Translations under genes and position numbers: made by a program
Notes under the pieces: generated by a model
Seen by the model: only the letters and a program-made list of their open reading frames with translations
What the model was told of the DNA's origin: nothing
The model's database searches: none
Origin: UBA8752 sp036159995
GTDB lineage: Bacteria; Bacteroidota; Bacteroidia; Flavobacteriales_D; Sanyastnellaceae
DNA: 64,000 bases
Direction of reading: 5' to 3'
NCBI GenBank assembly: GCA_036159995.1
Contig: JAYYEI010000060.1
Location: 136,531-200,530, forward strand
In this document: piece by piece, positions 50,533-59,760 of the stretch
How positions within the stretch are numbered: the first letter of the stretch is position 1
How the letters are laid out: every line of letters begins with the position of its first letter

Positions 50533-51237
50533 TCACCACGGTTCGCCGAACCACTCGATGGGTGTCTCGCCCCGAGAGGAGAGCCAGCGGTTCACCGCAC
50601 CAAAATGGCCACAGCCGAGAAAGCCGCGGTGGGCGCTGAGCGGGCTCGGATGGGGCGCTTCCAGCAGGAGATGATCGGAGCGAAGGGCCTCGATCGCCGC
50701 TCGGTGGGACCGGGCATGGCGCCCCCAGAGCAAGAAGGCCACGGGGCGATGCTGGAGGGAGCCGAGGATGGCACCTGTCACCGCCTGCCAACCAAGACCG
50801 GCATGGGAGGCCGCCTGTCCCTCTTCCACGGACAAAACGTCATTGAGCAGGAGGACCCCTTGCGCCGCCCAAGGCCGAAGGTCACCGTGCGCGGGAGGCG
50901 TCCCTCCACAATCCCGGGCCACCTCCTTGAAGATGTTCCGGAGGGAGGGCGGAATCGCCACACCGCGGGGCACGGAAAAGGACAGCCCGTGAGCCTGTCC
51001 CGGCCCGTGATAGGGGTCCTGACCGAGGATGCAGACCCGAACCTGCTCCGGCGGGCCCACCTCACGCAACGCCGCGAACCAGTCCTCGGGCTGCGGATGG
51101 CACCGGGCTGATTGGTAAGCCCGGGAGACCGACTCGGCCACATCCACAGTGAGGGCCTTCTCGAGCAGAGAGGTCCACCCCTCCACCGATTGGGCCATGA
51201 TGCGGGGATCTGACGCGTGCATTCCTGTAGACGACAT
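50533..51237 (-). CDS. ung: Uracil-DNA glycosylase (family 1)
   Basis: Removes uracil from DNA in base-excision repair; 234 residues. Family 1 motifs: VRVCILGQDPYHGPGQAHGL (water-activating GQDPYH), FSVPRGVAIPPSLRNIFKEV, WAAQGVLLLNDVLSVEEGQA, FLLWGRHARSH, and the DNA-intercalating loop EAPHPSPLSAHRGFLGC. The N-terminal extension of about 25 residues is longer than usual. The frame runs to 51285, but a TATTTTCG box at 51257-51250 makes the ATG at 51237 preferable. Divergent from the helicase gene. Confidence 0.95.
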   Translation of the reverse strand: MSSTGMHASDPRIMAQSVEGWTSLLEKALTVDVAESVSRAYQSARCHPQPEDWFAALREVGPPEQVRVCILGQDPYHGPGQAHGLSFSVPRGVAIPPSLRNIFKEVARDCGGTPPAHGDLRPWAAQGVLLLNDVLSVEEGQAASHAGLGWQAVTGAILGSLQHRPVAFLLWGRHARSHRAAIEALRSDHLLLEAPHPSPLSAHRGFLGCGHFGAVNRWLSSRGETPIEWFGEPW

Positions 51238-51249
51238 GTGTGAAACCTC

Positions 51250-51257
51250 CGAAAATA
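51250..51257 (-). promoter_or_regulatory. -7 box (TATTTTCG) of ung
   Basis: Same 8-mer as the box of the WD40 gene, 12 nt before the ATG at 51237. Confidence 0.5.
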
Positions 51258-51271
51258 CAGGGGCACTTCCA

Positions 51272-51302
51272 TTGGTCCCGGCCATTCCCGGGGGTACTTT
51301 TG
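51272..51302 (+). promoter_or_regulatory. Promoter of the DEAH helicase gene: TTG, 20 nt, TACTTTTG
   Basis: TTG (51272-51274) and TACTTTTG (51295-51302) are 20 nt apart, matching the Flavobacterium-type -33/-7 consensus. The ATG follows 12 nt later at 51315. The best full promoter in the window. Confidence 0.65.
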
Positions 51303-51314
51303 CGCCCCCCGATC

Positions 51315-52835
51315 ATGATCGACGCGCTCAAAGAGAAGCTCATTTCCACCCAGGGAAAGCAGCTGTACGGCTACCAGGCGAAGGCCATCGATGCCATCAT
51401 GGAGCGCATGCGGAAGTTCCCGGAGAACTACAATGTGCTCTACCAGCTTCCCACCGGAGGCGGGAAAACCGTCATCTTCAGCGAACTCGCCAAGCGCTTC
51501 ATTCTCGAGCAGGGCAAGAAGGTCCTCATCCTCACCCACCGCATCGAGCTGCTCGGACAAACCAGCCGGATGCTGTCGGACATCGGCGTCGAGAACAAGA
51601 TCATCGACTCCAAAGTCAAGATGCTCGACGAGGACAAGGAGCATTGGTGCTACGTCGCCATGGTGGAGACCCTCAACAACCGCCTCAACGACGAGCACAT
51701 CGCCTTTGACAACCTTGGATTGGTCGTCATCGACGAGGCACACTACAACAGCTTCCGGAAGCTCTTTAAGTTCTTCGAGGGACAGATCCTGCTCGGGGTC
51801 ACGGCCACTCCCCTCTCCAGCAACATCAAGTTGCCGCTGAAGGACAACTATCAGGAGCTCATCGTGGGGGAATCCATCTCCACCCTCGTGGACGATGGCT
51901 ATCTCGCGCGGGCCAAGACCTACAGCTACGACGTCAACCTCAAATCGCTGAAGGTGGGCATCAATGGAGACTACACCGTCTCCAGCTCGGAGCGACTGTA
52001 CGGCAACTACTTCATGCAGGAGAAGTTGCTCTACGCCTACGAGGAGAAGGCCAAGGGCACCAAGACCCTCATCTTCAACAACGGCATCCACACCTCGTTG
52101 ATGGTGGCCCAGCTGTTCGAAGAGGAAGGGTACGAGATTCGCCACCTCGACAACACCCACACCGAGAAGGAGCGTCAGGAAATCCTGACGTGGTTCCACG
52201 AGAAGCCGGACGCCATCCTCACCTCGGTGAGCATCCTGACCACCGGATTCGACGAGCCCTCCGTCGAAACGATCATCCTGAACCGGGCGACAAAGTCGTT
52301 GACCTTGTATCACCAGATGATTGGCCGGGGTTCCCGCGTCTTCGGGAAGAAGAAGGACTTCACCGTCATTGATTTGGGCAACAACGCACGCCGGTTTGGC
52401 CTGTGGGACGCCCACGTGAACTGGCAGGACATCTTCCGCGCTCCGAATGCCTACCTCGAAGGGCTGTACACCGACGAGGAGATTGAGGAGACCTTCGTCT
52501 ACGAGATGCCGGACCGGCTGAAGGCCCTGTTCCGCATCGAGGAACTGGAGCCCTTCTCCATGAAGGACGCCTACGTCGATGCGACCCGCAAGGGAAAGCG
52601 CCCCAAGGAGGCCATCGAGATCAGCCTCCAGAACCACGTGCACATGATCAAGCGGGTGGCCGAGGACGAATTCCACGCCATTGAACTCATCGACGAACTC
52701 GAAGGGGACATCGAGCAGCGGATCCGCGACTACACCAAGTGCATCTCGAAGACCACCGACAACTACCGTCAGTGGCTCATCGATGAGTACAACCGCAAAC
52801 TGCGGCAGGGCCTCAGGATGGCCTTCGAGGACTGA
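51315..52835 (+). CDS. DEAD/DEAH-box (superfamily 2) helicase
   Basis: A 506-residue ATP-dependent helicase. Motifs: Q-like LYGYQAKAIDAIM; I YQLPTGGGKTVIFSELA; Ia LILTHRIELLGQTSRML; II VVIDEAHYNS; III LLGVTATPLSS; IV TLIFNNGIHTSLMVAQLFEE; V ILTTGFDEPSVETIILNRAT; VI LYHQMIGRGSRVFGKKKDFT. The architecture is that of the SSL2/UvsW/RadD-like group. The C-terminal part (from about residue 390) is helical and charged and of unknown function. It probably acts in DNA repair or RNA metabolism. It is Lys-rich compared with neighbours, as expected for the family. Confidence 0.88.
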   Translation: MIDALKEKLISTQGKQLYGYQAKAIDAIMERMRKFPENYNVLYQLPTGGGKTVIFSELAKRFILEQGKKVLILTHRIELLGQTSRMLSDIGVENKIIDSKVKMLDEDKEHWCYVAMVETLNNRLNDEHIAFDNLGLVVIDEAHYNSFRKLFKFFEGQILLGVTATPLSSNIKLPLKDNYQELIVGESISTLVDDGYLARAKTYSYDVNLKSLKVGINGDYTVSSSERLYGNYFMQEKLLYAYEEKAKGTKTLIFNNGIHTSLMVAQLFEEEGYEIRHLDNTHTEKERQEILTWFHEKPDAILTSVSILTTGFDEPSVETIILNRATKSLTLYHQMIGRGSRVFGKKKDFTVIDLGNNARRFGLWDAHVNWQDIFRAPNAYLEGLYTDEEIEETFVYEMPDRLKALFRIEELEPFSMKDAYVDATRKGKRPKEAIEISLQNHVHMIKRVAEDEFHAIELIDELEGDIEQRIRDYTKCISKTTDNYRQWLIDEYNRKLRQGLRMAFED

Positions 52836-52925
52836 TCCGTCCCCGTCCACAAACCCAATGTCGACGCCCACAAAAGCAGCCGGCCTCCCGCTTGGAGGAT
52901 CGGCCCTTCCGGTTTCCTTGGTCCC

Positions 52926-53978
52926 ATGGACCTTCTTGTCCACGGCAATCAATGGGCTGAGGCGACCTGCGGGGCCATTGCCCTCGCCCTGACCGCCGGA
53001 GCCGTGCTGACGGCCTTCCGCATGGACCGGTCGGAATGGCGGAAGTGGAGACGCTGGCGCCTCCTCGCTCCCCGGGCGGCCTGGTGGCCTTTCTGGATGT
53101 TGGTGGTGGTCATCATCCTGGTGCCCTCCGTCCAAGGGCGCACCGGCATTGCGTGGCCCCTCGTGGCGATCGTGGGACTGGCCGGCCATGGACTTCTGCT
53201 CGACCGATCGGTCCAGGAATACCTCGGCCGCGAACAACGACGCCGGCATGCGGAAATGGCCCATTGGCAAACCCGAGTCCGGGCCGAGCGCTGGCTGGCG
53301 CAGCAGTCCCTGATGAAGCGACGCGAGCTGGCGAGGGTCCAGGTCGATTCCCTCCGTCACCTGATGGACCCGCATTTCCTGTTCAACGCCCTGAACGGCG
53401 TCATGCATGACTTTCTCCGCGGAAAACGCAAAGCCGGACTGGCCAACCTGCAGGCCTTCCGTCGCCTCGCCGTGGACCAGATTCAGGCTGGCCGAGACGG
53501 ATGGCTGACCCTCGACCGGGAATGGTCCATGCTCGGGGATTACATCCAACTCGAACTCCGCCGGATGGACCGCCCGGTGGATTGGACGCTCCTGCCCATT
53601 CCCGAAGGGATGCGCACCAAACAGATTCCCGCCTTCATGATCCAGCCCCTGGTCGAGAATGCTTTGTGGCACGGACTGGGAGGAACTGCCGTCCACGGGG
53701 CCGGGAGCCTCAGTGTGGAGGTTCGCCCCGGGCCGGCGGACCGGGCCATCGTCCTCGTCCGGAATTCCCGCCATGATGGGCAAAACGAAGGGGAAGACCA
53801 CCCCATCAATCACCATGCCTCCCCCCGCCGCCGGCGGCATGCCACGGACCTTATCCGCCAGCGCCTCGCCCTGATGGAGCCCCGGGATCCGGATGCCCTT
53901 CGACTTGACACCACGCCCTCCGAGGCGCAGGCACGCCTCGTGCTGCCTTGCCGAGGCACTTTGTGGACAACGAGTTGA
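52926..53978 (+). CDS. LytS-type sensor histidine kinase (orphan)
   Basis: A 350-residue membrane kinase. Three hydrophobic segments (ATCGAIALALTAGAVLTAF; WWPFWMLVVVIILVPS; AWPLVAIVGLAGHGLLL) are followed by a coiled coil and the His_kinase domain, with the phosphoacceptor in LRHLMDPHFLFNALNGVMHD and the helix LDREWSMLGDYIQLELRRMD. The HATPase N box MIQPLVENALWHGL is intact. The G box, usually GxGxGLxNxxxRL, is replaced by RRRRHATDLIRQRL, so the ATP lid is degenerate. No LytTR regulator gene is adjacent. It is preceded by a 90-nt gap with no visible feature. Confidence 0.85.
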   Translation: MDLLVHGNQWAEATCGAIALALTAGAVLTAFRMDRSEWRKWRRWRLLAPRAAWWPFWMLVVVIILVPSVQGRTGIAWPLVAIVGLAGHGLLLDRSVQEYLGREQRRRHAEMAHWQTRVRAERWLAQQSLMKRRELARVQVDSLRHLMDPHFLFNALNGVMHDFLRGKRKAGLANLQAFRRLAVDQIQAGRDGWLTLDREWSMLGDYIQLELRRMDRPVDWTLLPIPEGMRTKQIPAFMIQPLVENALWHGLGGTAVHGAGSLSVEVRPGPADRAIVLVRNSRHDGQNEGEDHPINHHASPRRRRHATDLIRQRLALMEPRDPDALRLDTTPSEAQARLVLPCRGTLWTTS

Positions 53979-54036
53979 CGCCCTCCATTGTCAGCCTCCC
54001 ATCATCGGCTATCTTGGTATTTCACCTTGTTACGAC

Positions 54037-54459
54037 ATGAAACTCCAGACCGAGAACATCTATCAGGTCATCGAGCTTCCGGCCCCTCCGGCCAAGGTTT
54101 TTGACGCGCTGCTCGACCAGGATGCCCATGTGGCCTTCACCGGAAAGGACGCACTCATCCAGCCCCATGAGGGCGGAGCCTTCTCGCTGTGCAACCAGAA
54201 CCACACTGGATACTTCCTGCACATCGTCCAGAACAAGCGCATCGTTCTGGCCTGGACCCACAAGAAATTTCCCGCCGGCCACTTCACCACCGTGGACATG
54301 CGGCTCTCCCGCAATGAGGAGGGGTGTACGACCCTCATCCTGAACCACATCGGGGTTCCATCCGGAGACGACGGCTGGATGACGGAATCCTGGACGAAGA
54401 GCTATTGGTCCCTGCTTGTCGAGCACCTAGAGGAGGCCGTGGCCGCCGTTCAGGCCTGA
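54037..54459 (+). CDS. AHSA1-like SRPBCC protein
   Basis: A 140-residue helix-grip protein of the activator-of-Hsp90 (AHSA1)/START type: IYQVIELPAPPAKVFDALLD, VAFTGKDALIQPHEGGAFSL, RIVLAWTHKKFPAGHFTTVD, TLILNHIGVPSGDDGWMTES and WSLLVEHLEEAVAA. The bacterial domain binds small hydrophobic ligands; no specific role is visible. CACCTTGT (54023-54030) lies 6 nt before the ATG at 54037 and may be its -7 box. The 3' end overlaps tsaD, on the other strand, by 10 nt. Confidence 0.87.
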   Translation: MKLQTENIYQVIELPAPPAKVFDALLDQDAHVAFTGKDALIQPHEGGAFSLCNQNHTGYFLHIVQNKRIVLAWTHKKFPAGHFTTVDMRLSRNEEGCTTLILNHIGVPSGDDGWMTESWTKSYWSLLVEHLEEAVAAVQA

Positions 54460-55493
54460 TCGGACTCCATCGGCCAGCGCGGCCTCGGCCCATCAGACAG
54501 GGCGCCTTCGCCCCCCTTCATTGCCGCAAACTGACCCGCCATGGCAATCATGGCGCCGTTGTCCGTGCAGTATTTGAATGGCGGAATGTGCACGGACCAG
54601 CCCCTGCGCTCTCCCAATTCCTGCACTGCGTTCCGTAGCCCTGAGTTCGCACTGACTCCACCTTGGATGGCGATGGCCGTCCGCCCGTACTGATCGGCGG
54701 CCTGCTCCAGCCGGGAGACCAGCATCTCCACGATGGTGTGCTGCAGGGAAGCGCAGACGTCCGCCTGCCACCCTTTGCGTTCCATGGCCTCCCTGCCGTC
54801 GCGCTCGAGGGTCCTCAATACCGAGGTCTTCAGCCCGCTGAAGCTGAAGTCCAACCCGTCCATCCGCGGCGCCGCGAAAGCGAAGGCCGCCGGATTTCCC
54901 TCCTTGGCGAGGCGGTCCACATGGGGCCCACCCGGATAGGGCAGACCAATCATCTTGGCCACCTTGTCAAAGGCCTCTCCCGCCGCATCGTCCAATGTGG
55001 TGCCGACCACCACAAGCTCCCAAGGAGACCGCACATCCACCAACTGGGTGTGTCCGCCCGAGACTGTCAGGGCCATCATAGGACCAGACGGCGGGTTGGC
55101 ATCGGAAATCCAATGGGCGAGGACATGGGCCCGCATGTGATGCACCGGCCAGAGCGGCAGACTGCGGGACCACGCGAGGCTGCGCGCGAAGGCGCTGCCC
55201 ACGAGCAGAGATCCGTGCAGGCCAGGGCCCCGCGTGTAGGCTACGCCATCCACGTCATCCAAGGTGAGACCGGCCTGTTCAAGGACACCGTGCAACACCG
55301 GCAGGATGTGTCGCTGGTGCGCCCGGGAGGCAAACTCGGGCACCACGCCACCATACTTGGCATGGATGTGTTGGGCAGCCGTGAACTGGGCCACGAATTC
55401 GGAACCACGCAGCACGGCAATGCTGGTGTCGTCGCAGGAACTTTCGATGCCGAGCATGATGCGATGCGGCACCTTTCCGCCTTCCTCGTCCAT
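54450..55493 (-). CDS. tsaD: tRNA N6-adenosine threonylcarbamoyltransferase TsaD
   Basis: Transfers the threonylcarbamoyl group to A37 of ANN-decoding tRNAs; 347 residues from the chosen ATG. Seen: IMLGIESSCDDTSIAVLRGS, VVPEFASRAHQRHILPVLHG, VAYTRGPGLHGSLLVGSAFA RSLA, metal-binding HxxxH as HHMRAHVLAH (most relatives have HMEGH), MMALTVSGGHTQLV, AGEAFDKVAKMIGLPYPGGP and KYCTDNGAMIAMAG. Two or more in-frame ATGs lie upstream (55511, 55514, 55535), so the start is uncertain. Divergent from tamB, as commonly seen in Bacteroidota. Confidence 0.94.
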   Translation of the reverse strand: MDEEGGKVPHRIMLGIESSCDDTSIAVLRGSEFVAQFTAAQHIHAKYGGVVPEFASRAHQRHILPVLHGVLEQAGLTLDDVDGVAYTRGPGLHGSLLVGSAFARSLAWSRSLPLWPVHHMRAHVLAHWISDANPPSGPMMALTVSGGHTQLVDVRSPWELVVVGTTLDDAAGEAFDKVAKMIGLPYPGGPHVDRLAKEGNPAAFAFAAPRMDGLDFSFSGLKTSVLRTLERDGREAMERKGWQADVCASLQHTIVEMLVSRLEQAADQYGRTAIAIQGGVSANSGLRNAVQELGERRGWSVHIPPFKYCTDNGAMIAMAGQFAAMKGGEGALSDGPRPRWPMESDQA

Positions 55494-55541
55494 GAATTCT
55501 CGATTCCCCATCATTCCATGCCGGTGTGGCATCATTTCTGT

Positions 55542-55554
55542 TGCGAAGTTCGCA
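55542..55554. promoter_or_regulatory. Palindromic bidirectional -7-like element between tsaD and tamB
   Basis: TGCGAAGTTCGCA is palindromic except for its central base. It reads GAAGTTCG toward tamB (ATG 10 nt later) and GAACTTCG toward tsaD. Each is a variant of TAnnTTCG, so one 13-bp element may drive both genes, or it may be an operator. Confidence 0.4.
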
Positions 55555-55562
55555 GGTAGACG

Positions 55563-58500
55563 ATGAACGAGCACACTCCTCCCCTTGCTGAGGTCCCAAT
55601 TGGGGGTCCGACCAGCCGCCGCCGATGGCGGAGGGGACTGTGGAGTCTGCCCATATTCCTGCCGCTCCTCATCCTCGCCACGCCTGCCGGTCAGCGACAA
55701 GCCGTGCGTTTGGCCATCCACCAATTGGATCGAATGCTCCCGAAGGAGGCGCCCGCAACCCAGGTCCGCGTCGGGTCCGTCGGCCTCGACCACTCCCCCT
55801 TTGGCGTCGCCCTCCATGGCCTCGAATGGACCCTGGCTGAAGGGGGTGAGCCGTTGGCCCAGGTCGAGACCTTGACCCTGCAGCCCTCTGGTCTCCGGTC
55901 CGGGCGGTGGGCGTTGGTCGACGTTGAGGGCGCGCGCATTCAAGCCGCTGCCTTTGAATGGATGGACCACCTCGAGTCGAATGGCGAAGACACGGCAACC
56001 TCGCTTGAGTTGGCGTCCCTCCACCTGACCGACGTGGAAGTCGCGCTGCCCGGGAAATGGACGGAAGGCGTGGATTCCCTTTCGATCCGCTTGACGGAAG
56101 GGGATCTGACGGCCCTGGTCTTCGACGGACCCCATACCACGTGGCAGGAGGCCCATGCCCGTCTGGAAGTGAGCGGCCAACGGGCCACTGGCCCCCTCGC
56201 AGCGGATGTAGAGGTCGATGGCCATCCGGAATCCCTCACCCTTGGCGTGAACGCCCGAGAGGGTGCCACTGGCTGGGTTGTCTCCGTCCTGGACTCGACC
56301 GAGTGGCACTTCGAAGGGGCTCACCTCGAGGCCGATCTCACCCGGCAGACGGCTTCCCTCCGCACCCGTTTCGACGCAGGCCGTGTGGAACTGGACGCAG
56401 CATGGACTTCCGATTCATTGGAATTCCAGCGGCTGCGGGTAAAATCCCCCGACCTCTCCCGCCTGTTTTCCTCCCTGCCGGCAGGAGCAGGAGAAGTGAC
56501 CCTCGAGAGTCGCCTTCCCCTCGCTTGGTCGGGCCTGGATGTTCCCCCGAAATGGGGCACCCCCCAGATTCCTGAAGCCGTGACGGTGAAAGCAGAATTG
56601 GCCCGTTCCTCAGGAGAACCAACCTCGCTCGAAGGCACGTGGGCACCGGACGAGGGTGCCATCCATCTGAATGCCGCGATTCTACCGGACTTGTTTGTTC
56701 CCGACCATCAGCTGAACCTCGTGCTTGACGGATCCGTGCCCCGGTGGAGCCCGGAAGCGGACGTGGCCTCCATCGCCTCGGATTGGTCCGGAACGTGGTC
56801 GATTCGAAAGGCCTCGGAGCAGGCGGGATTGGACACCGAGGACGGCCAAATCCACGTGACGGTGCAACGGACCGGAACCGGCCCCTGGTCTGTGGATTTC
56901 GATGTCCTCGGGCGCTGTGCACCCTTGGCGCTCAATCCGCAATTGGCCCTGTTCGGAGACCTGACGTGCTCAGGCCAACTCACCTTGGATGAGCAGGCTG
57001 GCCTGACATCCTGGTGGACCCACGTTGACCTGCTCGATTCCCGCTGGATACCGCAAGCCGGTTTCGGAACGTCCGGACAGAATGGAGCCCCGCTGTCCAT
57101 GCGGCGGTTTGCCCTGCGCGGCAGAGGCGATGCGGACGTCTTCGCCGCCACGCTGGACGGAGATTTCATCCAAGGCGACATCAACGGCCCCCTGGACCTC
57201 GGAGACTGGTCCGGGCCCATCCAGGAGGCCCTGGCCTCTGGCGGGTTTGCGGATGCCCCGCCTCCCTTCGACCACACCCGAGACTGGCGGGTGGACCTGA
57301 CGCTGGTTCGGGACGACCTACTGGAACGGTGGAGTGGCGGAACCCAATCGGTGGGACCAGGATCCCGGTGGACCGGTTCCCATGTGGAGGGCCAATTGCA
57401 AACCCGCCTCCTTCTCACCGGACTCCACGTCGATGAGGTGCGGACCGGCCCGATGGAGGTCGTGCTCGAAGGCGGAACCACGGCACTTCACGTGGGACTC
57501 GAGGCCGACGCGATTCGGCACGCCCAAGCCGGACGCATGGAGCACCTGACGGTGGATGCCACTGTCTCCACAGGCACCCGGTCGGACATCCTGGTCGCCT
57601 GGGAGGCTCCCCTTGCCGGGAACATCTCAGCTGGGCACACCTTGGAAGACAACGGGCAGCACACCGTGACCATGGAGACGGTCTCCCTCGTGCACGACTC
57701 CGGGTCCTGGGACCTCGACACCACGGGGGCGAGAACCGTTCAGTGGGACGGGACGGATTGGACTTCCCTCACCGCGGAGGAGGTTGTCCTCACCGGCCCC
57801 TTGGGAAGGGTCAGCCTGAACACGGAGGCCGGACCCATTGGGGAGCGATCCTGGCTCACCCTCGACGTGGATGGCGTGCCGGCCGAGGTTCTGCCCGGCT
57901 GGGCCGGAGCTGCGCTGGACGTTGACCTCCCTGCCGTCGACGGTTCGCTCAATGGGCGGGCGCAAACGGACCTGACGACCCGCGAGGGACTGGCCTTCCT
58001 GCAGTGGCAGGATGCCGCGGCCGCCCCCTATGCCATGGGGGATCTCTGCCTCGACCTGCGATGGGGTGCCGGGCTTTCCGGCTCGGTCCAGCAGTTTGTG
58101 GAAGACGACGAAGTTCTCGTGGCCCGGCTCAGGGGCCCCCACTCCGGTGTGGTGGAGATGAACCAATGGCCCCTTGGCCTGCTCAATCCCCTGCTCGACC
58201 AAGGGGGCGTGGCGCTGCGGGGCACAGCAGACGGAGAGGTCAGCCTCGATTGGGAAGACGGACTTCCCCTCGCCCTCGGCCGCATCCGATTGGAAGTCCC
58301 GGAGCTTTCCGTTGAGGCCACGGGCGGGCAACACGCGATCCAAGGGGATTTCCGCCTCGAGCGCGGATTCCTGGGGATGGACCAGGTCCTCGTCACCGAT
58401 CCGGAAGGGAACGAAGCCCGGCTCAACCTGTCGGTTCTCCACGAAGACTATGCGCATTGGAACTACGACCTCGGCATCGACATCGTGGACGCCCCGTTCC

Positions 58501-59741
58501 GCGTCATGGATCTCGCCCCTGCGGCCGATCGCCTCTTCCATGGCACGGTCTACGCCACGGGAGAACTCGATGTCTTCGGGGACGAGCATGGCGTCGAGAT
58601 TGAAACGGCCCTGCGCAGTGAAGCTGGAACGCGCTTCACCTTGCCCCTCGACGCCCTGGAGGGAACCGACCTCCCCAGCGGCATCCAATTCGTCAGCCGT
58701 GATGTAGTGCCGCCGACGGCTGAAGACCGAATCCCCTTCAACCTCGGCCTCGATCTGGACCTCGACGTCACCCCCGACGCCGAGCTCGCGTTGGTTCTCG
58801 ATGGAAAAGCCGGCGAACGGGTCGATGGCCAGGCCAAGGGCACCCTTCGGATTGCGCAGTCACCGGACCTGCCCTTGACGGTGGAAGGCGGAATTGAAAT
58901 CGTGGAGGGACAATACCGGTTCAGCCTCCGGGACCTGTTCACCAAGCGCATCGACATCGCTCCAGGTGGGCGCATCGATTGGGATGGGGACCCCTACTCG
59001 GCTGAACTCCACCTGGTCGCCTTCTCGTCGATGCGGGTCAATCCCTCCCCCCTCCTGCCCAGTGTCGTCCAATCGAAGAAGACCCGCGTCGAAGTGGGGC
59101 TCGGCATCCGCGGCGCCCTTGAAGCGCCCCAGCTCGAATTCGACATCGCCTTCCCCGAGTACGAGGAATCCGATCCAGCGATGCTCGCCGAGGTGCAGGC
59201 CGCCTTGTCCACCGCCGAATCCGTGGAAAGACAGGCCTTCGCCCTCCTCGCCACCGGCCAATTCATCCCGGCGGAGGCCCAAGGGGCGTTCCTCTCCCAA
59301 ACCGCTGCGGCACAGGCGTCGGAACTGGTCTCCGCGCGGGTCTCCGAGTGGCTGAGCGGGCTGTCCGAGGACCTGGACATCGGGCTTCGCTACGTCCCGT
59401 CCGCTGCGGCCACAGCTGAGGGGTCTGACTCCGGCTTCGAGGAGGCCTTCGAGCTCGATCTGGGCTTGAGCCTGATGAACGACCGGCTCCAGATCTCAGG
59501 CAATGTGGGCGCCCAAGGAATGCAGGGATTCTCTCTGGGCACGTCCGAATTCCGGGGAGGAGTCGATGTGCGCTACCGGTTGACCGCCGATGGCCGATGG
59601 GAGCTCCAGGCCTACAGCATTCCCGAGAGTCCACTCGAGGAGGATCCGAAACAGGGCATCGGCGCGGCCTACCAGCTCCGCTTCAACCGGCTCTCGGACC
59701 TCTTTCGTGCCCGCGGCAGGGTCACCGGGGCCGAAGATTGA
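55563..59741 (+). CDS. tamB: Translocation and assembly module protein TamB (DUF490)
   Basis: A 1392-residue inner-membrane-anchored AsmA-like/TamB protein that bridges the periplasm and moves lipids or assists outer-membrane assembly. N-terminal anchor LWSLPIFLPLLILATPAGQR, then a very long stretch of beta-rich repeats (for example LVDVEGARIQAAAFEWM, FRVMDLAPAADRLFHGTVYA), ending in a DUF490 domain: GGIEIVEGQYRFSLRDLFTK, IAPGGRIDWDGDPYSAELHL, TRVEVGLGIRGALEAPQLEF DIAFPE, LSTAESVERQAFALLATGQF and the final GIGAAYQLRFNRLSDLF. No tamA is visible next to it. Confidence 0.92.
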   Translation: MNEHTPPLAEVPIGGPTSRRRWRRGLWSLPIFLPLLILATPAGQRQAVRLAIHQLDRMLPKEAPATQVRVGSVGLDHSPFGVALHGLEWTLAEGGEPLAQVETLTLQPSGLRSGRWALVDVEGARIQAAAFEWMDHLESNGEDTATSLELASLHLTDVEVALPGKWTEGVDSLSIRLTEGDLTALVFDGPHTTWQEAHARLEVSGQRATGPLAADVEVDGHPESLTLGVNAREGATGWVVSVLDSTEWHFEGAHLEADLTRQTASLRTRFDAGRVELDAAWTSDSLEFQRLRVKSPDLSRLFSSLPAGAGEVTLESRLPLAWSGLDVPPKWGTPQIPEAVTVKAELARSSGEPTSLEGTWAPDEGAIHLNAAILPDLFVPDHQLNLVLDGSVPRWSPEADVASIASDWSGTWSIRKASEQAGLDTEDGQIHVTVQRTGTGPWSVDFDVLGRCAPLALNPQLALFGDLTCSGQLTLDEQAGLTSWWTHVDLLDSRWIPQAGFGTSGQNGAPLSMRRFALRGRGDADVFAATLDGDFIQGDINGPLDLGDWSGPIQEALASGGFADAPPPFDHTRDWRVDLTLVRDDLLERWSGGTQSVGPGSRWTGSHVEGQLQTRLLLTGLHVDEVRTGPMEVVLEGGTTALHVGLEADAIRHAQAGRMEHLTVDATVSTGTRSDILVAWEAPLAGNISAGHTLEDNGQHTVTMETVSLVHDSGSWDLDTTGARTVQWDGTDWTSLTAEEVVLTGPLGRVSLNTEAGPIGERSWLTLDVDGVPAEVLPGWAGAALDVDLPAVDGSLNGRAQTDLTTREGLAFLQWQDAAAAPYAMGDLCLDLRWGAGLSGSVQQFVEDDEVLVARLRGPHSGVVEMNQWPLGLLNPLLDQGGVALRGTADGEVSLDWEDGLPLALGRIRLEVPELSVEATGGQHAIQGDFRLERGFLGMDQVLVTDPEGNEARLNLSVLHEDYAHWNYDLGIDIVDAPFRVMDLAPAADRLFHGTVYATGELDVFGDEHGVEIETALRSEAGTRFTLPLDALEGTDLPSGIQFVSRDVVPPTAEDRIPFNLGLDLDLDVTPDAELALVLDGKAGERVDGQAKGTLRIAQSPDLPLTVEGGIEIVEGQYRFSLRDLFTKRIDIAPGGRIDWDGDPYSAELHLVAFSSMRVNPSPLLPSVVQSKKTRVEVGLGIRGALEAPQLEFDIAFPEYEESDPAMLAEVQAALSTAESVERQAFALLATGQFIPAEAQGAFLSQTAAAQASELVSARVSEWLSGLSEDLDIGLRYVPSAAATAEGSDSGFEEAFELDLGLSLMNDRLQISGNVGAQGMQGFSLGTSEFRGGVDVRYRLTADGRWELQAYSIPESPLEEDPKQGIGAAYQLRFNRLSDLFRARGRVTGAED

Positions 59742-59748
59742 CCGCCCG

Positions 59749-59756
59749 TACCTTTG
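59749..59756 (+). promoter_or_regulatory. -7 box (TACCTTTG), 4 nt from the start codon at 59761
   Basis: A perfect TAnnTTTG match, then GGCC, then ATG. Implies a leaderless mRNA for the T9SS-type protein. Confidence 0.6.
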
Positions 59757-59760
59757 GGCC

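Noticed and set aside
50778..53840. A 1020-codon open frame on the minus strand
   Set aside because: Mostly antisense to the DEAH helicase and LytS-like kinase, both with full motif sets; only its last part overlaps ung in another frame.
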